Position numbers and translations under genes: made by a program. A model generated the notes under the pieces. That model had not been told where the DNA came from, ran no database searches, and worked only from the letters and a program-made list of their open reading frames with translations. From Sediminibacterium sp. (GTDB lineage Bacteria > Bacteroidota > Bacteroidia > B-17B0 > Aurantibacillaceae), in contig JASGCO010000038.1 in assembly GCA_030054095.1 (NCBI GenBank), positions 1 to 34,714 on the forward strand: a stretch of DNA of 34,714 nucleotides, written 5' to 3'. This document shows, in pieces, positions 1 to 6,198 of this stretch; position 1 is the first letter of the stretch; each line of letters starts with the position of its first letter.

Positions 1-92
1 TGCCCTTATATGCCTTATATGGTTTTATGTTTATGAAACCTTTTTTTAAACCATATAAGGCACATAAGGACATATAAGTTGTACATGTAAAA
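1..92. repeat. Hairpin-forming tandem repeat, copy 1
   Basis: This 92-bp unit is repeated without a mismatch at 139-230. It contains an inverted repeat: the arm at 1-25 pairs with the arm at 48-72 at 23 of 25 positions, leaving a 22-nt loop. The left arm itself holds two near-identical 9-mers of the type CCTTATATG. The 46 bases after the unit resemble the bases after copy 2 (both contain AACGAATA, then a TACA-TGTAG-like stretch, then CCCTTCC), so the true period is about 138 bp. The window begins inside the array, so more copies may lie to the left. No function is known to me. Confidence 0.9.
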
Positions 93-138
93 ACGAATAT
101 AGGATTCACCATCGTACAATGTAGCCCCCTTCCTTTTA

Positions 139-230
139 TGCCCTTATATGCCTTATATGGTTTTATGTTTATGAAACCTTTTTTTAAACCATATAAGGCA
201 CATAAGGACATATAAGTTGTACATGTAAAA
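139..230. repeat. Hairpin-forming tandem repeat, copy 2
   Basis: Second copy, identical over all 92 bases to 1-92, including the seven-T run in the loop. The spacer after it is about 30 bases longer than the spacer after copy 1. The extra bases begin with a partial restatement of the unit end (TGTAAGGACATAT), which looks like slippage or a nested duplication. Confidence 0.9.
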
Positions 231-307
231 TGTAAGGACATATCCCTTTTTATGTAAAAAACGAATAAAACTCATCATAATACACTGTAGTACACCCTTC
301 CCTTATA

Positions 308-334
308 TGCCCTTATATGCCTTATATGGTTTTA
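308..334. repeat. Hairpin tandem repeat, truncated copy 3
   Basis: The first 27 bases of the 92-bp unit, covering the whole left arm of the hairpin. The sequence then diverges and the right arm is missing, so this copy cannot form the stem alone. It marks the right edge of the array. Confidence 0.8.
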
Positions 335-429
335 AATTTCTGAATGCTAATGCGCCACCCGGCTCTTGCCTAAACATACGTTCCTTTCCGTTTAAGGTTT
401 CTGCTTTTTACAGTGCGTAGTAATACAAA

Positions 430-577
430 GGGTACGCCGGGCCGGGTGCTTCGCTATAGCCGGCTGGGGCCTGGCGGCTTTTGCAGCGGCTTGCGGGGTC
501 TTCGTACCTCAGCCTCCGCGCACGCGCAAAACCACACCAGCCCCTGCACCGGGCTGCCGCTACGCCCCCTTGTCGGG
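430..577. other. GC-rich non-coding island
   Basis: A sharply bounded GC-rich stretch in AT-rich surroundings, with runs such as GCCGGGCCGGGTGC, GGCTGGGGCCTGGCGGC and CGCGCACGCGC. No start codon leads into a convincing frame. The two ends are roughly complementary (GCCGGGTGC near 438 against GCACCGGGC near 555). This suggests a large imperfect hairpin. It resembles the GC-rich dispersed intergenic repeats common in Bacteroidota genomes, but I cannot confirm copy number from one window. Confidence 0.5.
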
Positions 578-591
578 GTGCAATGGTAAAT

Positions 592-1141
592 TAGAGCGCC
601 ACTTAACCAATAAGCTAAATGTTTAAATTTTGATGTGTCGGATAAAAATCAGGGAAAGCACTATTGTTTTTTAAACGGAAATGGTTTAGGTTTGGGGCAA
701 ATAACTAATTAACCAAAACGAATAACGGATTGATACGGCATTAGATACTATTAGGAAGTTACGTATATATACCGAGATGGGGATAATATATGCAAGTTTA
801 CTTCGTATATTAATGAGTTACCAGCAAGCGTAAAAAGACAACGCCACAACAGACAGACACGAACTTAAACGAGAAAAAAAAACAAATTTTGACAGGTGGA
901 CACAGACATACAAACCATATTACAAACGGACAGCAACTGAGCCGACACTCATTGCCGACCCTTCTGTATTTTTTATTTTACTCACAACTTGTTTCGTTTT
1001 TTAATGGTGTTCGTGAATGCTTAGGCATTTCCCCACCGCACATTTTTTTAATTCAATTTTTTGCCAACACACCTATGACGACAATGCAAAACAAAACTTA
1101 ACTTAGCAGACATTAAGAATTTTAAATATTGACACCTGAAA
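592..1141. other. Intergenic region upstream of hsdM, no gene seen
   Basis: AT-rich and without a convincing gene; the only ORF of any length (889-1101) has a low-complexity product with no recognisable fold. A GTTACC hexamer at 817-822 is followed by a stretch rich in short CA-type words. The same hexamer ends the attC-like element at 9748-9753 on the far side of the restriction locus. A TAACTTAG at 1099-1106 is one base from the Bacteroidota -7 consensus and could serve hsdM, but no -33 TTTG lies at the right distance. Confidence 0.4.
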
Positions 1142-2845
1142 ATGGCGAAACAGAAGAAAGAAAGCGACAACGGAGCTTCGCAAACACCTTTGAAACCTGA
1201 AAGGTTCACGAACACCATTGAAAATAAAAGTGAAGTGAGTAAAAAACAAACAAAGCGTGAGCAACTAAAAGAACCTGCCCGCCAAAGCAAGGCCAAAGCG
1301 TTGGCAGGCGGGAAAGCAATTGAAGTTACCCTTTGGGAAGCAGCTAATAAATTGAGAGGAAGCGTTGAGCCTGCCGAATACAAACACGTTGTGTTAGGAC
1401 TGATTTTCTTAAAGTTTGCCAGCGACAAGTTTGAAGAACACCGAGCCAAACTCATTGCCGAAGGCAAAGACAAATACATTGAAATGCCTGAGTTCTACAA
1501 TATGAACAATGTGTTCTTTTTGGAAGAAATCAGCCGTTGGAGTTACCTGATTAGAAGAGCCAAGCAAAACGACATTGCCCTACTTATTGACACTGCCCTG
1601 CACACCATTGAGAAAGACAACAAAGCATTAAAGGGTGCATTGCCCGACAATTACTTTTCTCGCTTGGGTTTGGATGTAACCAAACTGGCTTCTTTGCTCG
1701 ACACCATTAACGACATTGACACCACCAAAGACCCAAAACAAGATGTGGTGGGCAAAGTGTATGAATATTTCCTTTCTAAATTTGCACTGGCAGAGGGAAA
1801 AGGCAAGGGAGAATTTTACACGCCAAAAAGCATTGTAAACCTGATTGCCGAAATGATTGAACCTTACAAGGGAATCATTTATGACCCTGCTTGTGGTTCG
1901 GGGGGTATGTTTGTTCAGTCCATCAAGTTTATTGAAGCACATCATGGGAACAAAAAAGAAATCTCTATATACGGACAGGAATACACCAACACCACTTACA
2001 AACTGGCAAAGATGAACCTTGCCATACGGGGCATAAGCGGAAACTTAGGCGAAAAAGCAGCCGACACATTTATAGACGACCAACACAAAGACCTGAAAGC
2101 CGATTTTATAATGGCAAACCCACCTTTTAACCAAAAGGACTGGCGGGCAGAAAATGAATTGACAGACGACCCACGTTGGAGAGGTTATGATGTGCCACCC
2201 AAAAGCAATGCCAACTATGGTTGGATTTTGAATATGGTGAGCAAACTTTCAGAAAACGGAATAGCAGGCTTTATCCTGGCAAATGGTGCTTTGAGTGGCG
2301 GTGGCGAAGAATATAAAATACGCAGAAAGCTGATTGAAAATAATTTGGTGGAAGCCATTTTGGTATTGCCACGAAACTTGTTTTATACCACCGACATCAG
2401 TGTTACGCTATGGATTGTAAACAAAAACAAAAAAGCACAGAGCAAAAAAGTAGGTGATGAAACTCGCCAATACCGAGACAGAGAAAAGGAAATTTTGTTT
2501 ATGGACTTGCGACAAATGGGAGAACCATTTGAAAAGAAATACACCCAATTTTCGGATGATGATATACAAAAAGTGGTTAGCACTTACCACCAATGGCAAT
2601 GCAAGGAAATTGAAAACGTTCCAGAATTTTGCTATTCCGCTTCGTTTGATGAAGTAGCGAAAAAAGATTTTTCGTTGGTGCCCAGCAAATACATTGAGTT
2701 TGTAAACCGTGACGAGAACATTGACTTTGACAATAAAATGCAAACCTTAAAAAGCGAGTTTGCCGACTTATTGAAAGCCGAAGCACAAAGCAAAAATGAT
2801 TTACTAAGCGTATTTAAAGAGTTGGGTTATGAGATTAAACTATAA
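1142..2845 (+). CDS. hsdM: Type I restriction-modification system DNA methyltransferase subunit HsdM
   Basis: N6-adenine methyltransferase subunit of a type I restriction-modification complex (M2S for methylation, R2M2S for restriction). It uses S-adenosylmethionine to methylate the sequence chosen by HsdS. Residues 63-210 match the HsdM N-terminal helical domain (LRGSVEPAEYKHVVLGLIFL). The YTP at 226-228 precedes the SAM-binding motif DPACGSGGM at 248-256. The catalytic adenine-MTase motif NPPF is at 326-329. At 567 residues the length is normal to slightly long. The first 60 residues are a Lys-rich extension, and residues 45-57 are encoded by a palindromic element (1274-1312). The 3' end overlaps hsdS by 17 bases, which suggests translational coupling. 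An intact catalytic core indicates an active enzyme. Confidence 0.96.
   Translation: MAKQKKESDNGASQTPLKPERFTNTIENKSEVSKKQTKREQLKEPARQSKAKALAGGKAIEVTLWEAANKLRGSVEPAEYKHVVLGLIFLKFASDKFEEHRAKLIAEGKDKYIEMPEFYNMNNVFFLEEISRWSYLIRRAKQNDIALLIDTALHTIEKDNKALKGALPDNYFSRLGLDVTKLASLLDTINDIDTTKDPKQDVVGKVYEYFLSKFALAEGKGKGEFYTPKSIVNLIAEMIEPYKGIIYDPACGSGGMFVQSIKFIEAHHGNKKEISIYGQEYTNTTYKLAKMNLAIRGISGNLGEKAADTFIDDQHKDLKADFIMANPPFNQKDWRAENELTDDPRWRGYDVPPKSNANYGWILNMVSKLSENGIAGFILANGALSGGGEEYKIRRKLIENNLVEAILVLPRNLFYTTDISVTLWIVNKNKKAQSKKVGDETRQYRDREKEILFMDLRQMGEPFEKKYTQFSDDDIQKVVSTYHQWQCKEIENVPEFCYSASFDEVAKKDFSLVPSKYIEFVNRDENIDFDNKMQTLKSEFADLLKAEAQSKNDLLSVFKELGYEIKL
1274..1312. repeat. Palindromic element inserted in frame near the hsdM start
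   Basis: A 39-base block with arms CCTGCCCGCCAA (1274-1285) and TTGGCAGGCGGG (1301-1312) that pair at 10 of 12 positions around a 15-base loop. It is exactly 13 codons long and encodes PARQSKAKALAGG, residues 45-57 of HsdM, in the poorly conserved N-terminal extension. It is GC-rich in an AT-rich gene. I recall palindromes of this kind as dispersed intergenic repeats in Bacteroidota. Here the element has been tolerated within a protein. Confidence 0.65.
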
Positions 2846-3974
2846 ACCGCTTGGCAAATACATTCAGCCTGTAGTTGGGCGAAATAACGACTTGGGTGAT
2901 TTGCCTTTGGTGGGCTTGAGTATTCAAAAAAAGTTTATCCCTTCTATTGCAAACACGATTGGAACGGATATGTCAACATACAGAATCATTGAAAGAAATC
3001 AGTTTGCTTATGGTCCTGTAACATCAAGGAACGGAGATAAAATTACCATTGCACTGTTTAATGATTTTGACAAAGCATTAATTTCTCAGGCTTATGTTCC
3101 TTTTGAAGTAAAAGACTGCAACGAACTTGACCCTGAGTATTTGATGATGTGGTTTCGCAGACCTGAGTTTGACCGCTATGCAAGATTTAAAAGCCACGGT
3201 AGTGCCAGAGAAATTTTTGATTGGGAAGAAATGTGCAATACACTTTTACCCATCCCCCACATAGACAAACAACGAGCAATCGTAAAAGAATACAACACCA
3301 TCCAAAACCGTATAGCCCTTAACCAACAACTCATACAAAAACTGGAAGAAACCGCACAGGCGATTTATAGGGAGTGGTTTGTGGTTAATGTCGATGCAAA
3401 TTGGATAAAAATAGAAATAAAAGACTTTGGGAATGTAGTAACAGGTAAAACACCTTCAAGTGAAAGTCCAGAAGATTTTGGAAACGAAATGCCTTTTGTT
3501 ACTCCAGGTGATTTCAAGAATTACAACAAGTTTGCATTGGGTGCTGAAAGAAATTTATCCGAATCTGGATATTCAAAACTAAAAAACAAAATACTTCCAA
3601 GTGGAGCAGTAATTGTCACCTGTATTGGTTCTGATATGGGTAAAATTTCAATTGCTATTGCAGACTGCATTACAAATCAACAAATGAATTCAATCGTAGT
3701 TAAAGAAACTTTCTACACAGACTTTCTTTACTATTATTTACAATCTATTTCTGATGAAATCAAAGGAATTGCAATGGGTGGTTCAACTATGCCAATGTTG
3801 AGTAAAACTGATTTTGAAAAAATTGAAGTATTAAAACCAGATGATAACATACTTCTAAAGTTTGAATCAATGATGAAGCCGATAAATGAATTGAGTATTA
3901 ACTATTCTAAGGAAAACCAAAAGCTAACCGAGCTGAAAGAGTTGTTGCTTTCTAAGTTGGCGACAGTGGAGTAA
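2829..3974 (+). CDS. hsdS: Type I restriction-modification system specificity subunit HsdS
   Basis: DNA-recognition subunit that sets the bipartite target of the HsdM/HsdR complex. The 381 residues show the usual two-half design. The first target-recognition domain spans about 1-145. The central conserved helix spans about 148-184 (EYNTIQNRIALNQQLIQKLE, then AIYREWF). The second recognition domain spans about 190-340, and a C-terminal conserved helix about 345-380 (ENQKLTELKELLLSKLATV). The central and C-terminal helices are the parts that form the coiled-coil spacer. The start overlaps the end of hsdM by 17 bases and agrees with the beginning of the first recognition domain. Both domains look complete. 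The target sequence cannot be read from the protein. Confidence 0.94.
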   Translation: MRLNYKPLGKYIQPVVGRNNDLGDLPLVGLSIQKKFIPSIANTIGTDMSTYRIIERNQFAYGPVTSRNGDKITIALFNDFDKALISQAYVPFEVKDCNELDPEYLMMWFRRPEFDRYARFKSHGSAREIFDWEEMCNTLLPIPHIDKQRAIVKEYNTIQNRIALNQQLIQKLEETAQAIYREWFVVNVDANWIKIEIKDFGNVVTGKTPSSESPEDFGNEMPFVTPGDFKNYNKFALGAERNLSESGYSKLKNKILPSGAVIVTCIGSDMGKISIAIADCITNQQMNSIVVKETFYTDFLYYYLQSISDEIKGIAMGGSTMPMLSKTDFEKIEVLKPDDNILLKFESMMKPINELSINYSKENQKLTELKELLLSKLATVE

Positions 3975-4029
3975 GGGTAGACCTGCGTGTCTGCCCCAAA
4001 GGATAAAGGGCTAACACGCAGGTTCTCCC
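3975..4029. repeat. BIME-like pair of inverted REP palindromes upstream of the RAYT gene
   Basis: Two 22-base palindromes, at 3975-3996 and 4008-4029, lie in inverted orientation with an 11-base spacer. Unit 1 has arms GGGTAGAC and GTCTGCCC around loop CTGCGT. Unit 2 has arms GGGCTAAC and GTTCTCCC around loop ACGCAG. The loop and its flanks (ACCTGCGTGT against ACACGCAGGT) are exact reverse complements. They begin right after the hsdS stop and end 21 bases before the RAYT start. REP pairs of this kind are the known or proposed substrates of RAYT transposases. Confidence 0.85.
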
Positions 4030-4050
4030 AACGATAAATAAAATAACGAA

Positions 4051-4647
4051 ATGAACGATAAACCAAAATATAATCCAAATATCCACCACCGCAGGTCTAT
4101 CCGATTAAAAGGATACGATTATTCGCAGGCGGGATTGTATTTTGTTACCATTTGTTGTCAGGACAGGGCATGTTTGTTTGGGGAAATAATCGATGGGCAA
4201 ATGATATGTAATGATGCGGGTACGATGGTTGAAAAATGGTATAACGAATTGGAAAATAAATTTTCCGATATCCGTTGCCACGAAATGATTACAATGCCAA
4301 ACCATTTTCATTGTATTTTGGAAAATGTAGGGGCAGACCTGCGTGTCTGCCCTAACACGAACAATGATGATGGCAATATTGCCGATGGCGATATTGCCAC
4401 CGGTAATATAGAGGGCGAACACGTAGGTTCGCCCCTACATCGGGTGGTGCAATGGTTTAAAACAATGACCACCAATGAATATATTCGTGGTGTGAAAACA
4501 TTGGGTTGGCAATTGTTTAATGGCAAATTATGGCAACGTAATTATTATGAACACATTATTCGTAACGAGCAATCCTATCAAACCATTTCGGAATATATCA
4601 TCAATAATCCTGCGAAATGGGCAGATGATAAATTTTATAAAGAATGA
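4051..4647 (+). CDS. REP-associated tyrosine transposase (RAYT, IS200/IS605-like Y1 family)
   Basis: HUH-type single-strand transposase of the Y1_Tnp family that acts on REP palindromes. These proteins are usually domesticated single-copy genes rather than parts of insertion sequences. The N-terminal RRSIRLKGYDYSQAGLYFVT (about 14-33) is typical. The metal-binding HUH motif is HFH at 85-87 in MPNHFHCIL, and the candidate catalytic tyrosine is Y165 or Y166 in WQRNYYEHIIR. The 198-residue length is normal. Residues 92-130 are encoded by a second pair of REP palindromes (4325-4440), so the gene carries its own likely substrate in frame. The gene sits between hsdS and hsdR. Its TGA overlaps the ATG of the hsdR remnant (ATGA at 4644-4647). 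All catalytic residues are present, so it may be active. Confidence 0.93.
   Translation: MNDKPKYNPNIHHRRSIRLKGYDYSQAGLYFVTICCQDRACLFGEIIDGQMICNDAGTMVEKWYNELENKFSDIRCHEMITMPNHFHCILENVGADLRVCPNTNNDDGNIADGDIATGNIEGEHVGSPLHRVVQWFKTMTTNEYIRGVKTLGWQLFNGKLWQRNYYEHIIRNEQSYQTISEYIINNPAKWADDKFYKE
4325..4440. repeat. BIME-like inverted REP pair nested inside the RAYT coding sequence
   Basis: Two perfect 8-bp-stem hairpins with 6-base loops lie within the RAYT gene. One is at 4331-4352 (arms GGGCAGAC and GTCTGCCC, loop CTGCGT), the other at 4413-4434 (arms GGGCGAAC and GTTCGCCC, loop ACGTAG). They are inverted relative to each other and bounded by a perfect 10-bp outer inverted repeat (ATGTAGGGGC at 4325-4334, GCCCCTACAT at 4431-4440). 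Between them lie two more short palindromes, GGCAATATTGCC at 4372-4383 and GGCGATATTGCC at 4387-4398. Once reoriented, the units differ in both stem arms at matching positions, so base pairing is kept. The block stays in frame and encodes residues 92-130. Confidence 0.88.
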
Positions 4648-4717
4648 AATTCACCGAAGAGAAATTAGAAAATGCGTTTGCCGTTTGTTGGGGCAAGAAG
4701 GATTTCCCCACCACTTA
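4644..4717 (+). pseudogene. Decayed 5' fragment of hsdR (duplicate of 6195-6269)
   Basis: These 74 bases align end to end with the first 75 bases of the intact hsdR at 6195-6269, with about a dozen substitutions and one deleted base near 4683. Both copies begin ATGAAATTCAC and end with a shared stretch TTTCCCCACCACTTA. The encoded start is MKFTEEKLENAF, against MKFTEEKLEKAF in the intact gene. The single-base loss then shifts the frame, and similarity stops at 4717. Like intact hsdR, its ATG overlaps the stop of the upstream gene as ATGA (here the RAYT stop, at hsdR the RhuM stop). It is a relic of an earlier arrangement in which hsdR followed the RAYT directly. Confidence 0.85.
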
Positions 4718-4750
4718 AAACTTTGTCTGAACGGTGATTTTTATGATTAA

Positions 4751-5197
4751 ATGATTATTATGATAAACGAACAATATAAATACTCCGAATTAACCTCCAA
4801 AATTATTGGTTGTGCTATGACTGTTCACAAAGCATTGGGCAATGGTTTTCAAGAAGTGATTTATCAGAGAGCATTGGCAATAGAAATGAATTTATCAGGC
4901 ATTGCGTTTAATAGAGAATTTGAAATGCCCATTTTTTATAGAGAGGAACAAATTGGAACAAGAAGGGTTGATTTTTTGGTTGAAGGAGTTGTTTCAGTTG
5001 AGTTAAAGGCCATTACCAAATTGGAAGATGTGCATTTTGCCCAAGCTATCAACTATTTAGAAGCGTATAATCTTGAAGTAGGCTTGCTTATCAATTTTGG
5101 AGAAACAAGCTTGAACTTTAAGAGACTTACAAATAAAAAATTTAAAGCAGAAATGAATCAATCACAAGAATCAAAAAAATCAAAGTTCAGACAATGA
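4751..5197 (+). CDS. GxxExxY family protein (PD-(D/E)xK nuclease-like)
   Basis: Member of the GxxExxY family, small proteins with a PD-(D/E)xK nuclease-like fold, found scattered in many bacteria and often near defence or mobile genes. The signature is GFQEVIY at 32-38. The nuclease-like core is D74 with ELK at 84-86 (RRVDFLVEGVVSVELKA), followed by a Gln (FAQAINYLEAY) typical of the fold. The length of 148 is slightly above the usual 120-130. Starts at 4751 or 4760 are both possible. The last four bases overlap the RhuM start (ATGA at 5194-5197), so the two are probably co-translated. Whether it cuts DNA or assists HsdR is not known. Confidence 0.88.
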   Translation: MIIMINEQYKYSELTSKIIGCAMTVHKALGNGFQEVIYQRALAIEMNLSGIAFNREFEMPIFYREEQIGTRRVDFLVEGVVSVELKAITKLEDVHFAQAINYLEAYNLEVGLLINFGETSLNFKRLTNKKFKAEMNQSQESKKSKFRQ

Positions 5198-6198
5198 ACA
5201 GCGAAATCATCATATACAAAAACCCCGATGGCAACATCAAGATAGATGTGCGATTAGAGGAAGATACAGTTTGGCTCACCCAAGCGCAGCTTTGTGAACT
5301 ATTTCAAAAATCAAAAGCTACTGTAAGTGAGCATATTAAAAATGTATTTGAAGAAGGGGAATTAGACCCTTCGGCAACTGTTCGGAAATTCCGAACAGTT
5401 CAGTTGGAAGGCAAGCGAGAGGTAGAAAGAGAGTTGGAGCATTACAACTTGGATGTTATTATTTCAGTGGGCTACAGGGTAAAATCGCCACAAGGTACAC
5501 AATTTCGTATTTGGGCTACCCAAAGGTTGAAAGAATATATTATAAAGGGCTTTACCCTGAACGACGACCGTTTTAAGAGTGGCACTTCAATGAATTATTT
5601 CAACGAATTGCAGGAACGCATTCGGGAAATACGCCTTTCGGAACGCTTTTTCTACCAAAAAATAAAAGATATATATACCACCAGCATTGATTACGACCCG
5701 AAAGACGAGAAAACAATTGAGTTTTTTAAAGTGGTTCAAAACAAATTGCTTTGGGCAATTAGTGAACAAACGGCAGCCGAATTGGTATATCGCAGGGTGG
5801 ATGCCGCTTTGCCTTTATTAGGTATGCAATCGTATGACAAGAAAAATTCGGTTTCCATTAAAAAATCAGATGTAAGCATAGCTAAAAACTACCTGAATGA
5901 TGATGAAATAAAATTACTTGGATTATTGGTGGAGCAATATTTGGCTTTTGCCGAAACAATGGCACAACAAAGAACACCTATGTATATGAAAGACTGGATT
6001 GAGCGTTTGGATACTATTTTGCAATTGAACGGCAGAGAGCTTTTGAGCCACGCAGGAAAAATCAGTCATGAAAAAGCACTACAAAAATCAGAGGCCGAAT
6101 TTGAGAAATATAAAATTGGCCAAAAAGCTATTGAGAAAGAACAAAGTTTAAAAGAGATAGAGGAAGACATCAAAAAGTTGAAGAAGCCCAAGAAATGA
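5194..6198 (+). CDS. rhuM: RhuM family protein
   Basis: Member of the RhuM (virulence_RhuM) family. The name comes from a Salmonella pathogenicity-island gene; the biochemical role is unknown. The N-terminal half (about 20-120) matches the conserved region: VWLTQAQLCELFQKSKATVS, then VRKFRT, then EHYNLDVIISVGYRVKSPQG and TQFRIWATQRLKEYIIKGF. The helix-turn-helix-like start suggests DNA binding. A Lys/Glu-rich coiled tail occupies about 280-334. RhuM genes are frequent passengers in type I restriction loci, often just before hsdR, as here. The gene overlaps GxxExxY by 4 bases at its start and hsdR by 4 bases at its end, so all three are translationally linked. Confidence 0.92.
   Translation: MNSEIIIYKNPDGNIKIDVRLEEDTVWLTQAQLCELFQKSKATVSEHIKNVFEEGELDPSATVRKFRTVQLEGKREVERELEHYNLDVIISVGYRVKSPQGTQFRIWATQRLKEYIIKGFTLNDDRFKSGTSMNYFNELQERIREIRLSERFFYQKIKDIYTTSIDYDPKDEKTIEFFKVVQNKLLWAISEQTAAELVYRRVDAALPLLGMQSYDKKNSVSIKKSDVSIAKNYLNDDEIKLLGLLVEQYLAFAETMAQQRTPMYMKDWIERLDTILQLNGRELLSHAGKISHEKALQKSEAEFEKYKIGQKAIEKEQSLKEIEEDIKKLKKPKK

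Noticed and set aside
1..334. Possible CRISPR array from the regular repeats
   Set aside because: The repeats are 92 bp, internally palindromic and separated by related spacers, and no cas genes are present. This is not a CRISPR architecture.
889..1101. 70-residue open frame upstream of hsdM
   Set aside because: The product is low in complexity with no recognisable fold, and there is no promoter or ribosome site. It looks like a chance frame.
4520..4750. 76-residue open frame overlapping the end of the RAYT gene and the hsdR remnant
   Set aside because: It runs out of frame through the RAYT 3' end and the decayed hsdR start. Both are explained by other features.
5376..5400. Perfect 10-bp inverted repeat around AAATT inside the rhuM gene
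   Set aside because: It encodes VRKFRT, which is conserved in the RhuM family. The codons for this peptide are naturally near-palindromic, so the repeat is most simply a by-product of coding constraint.
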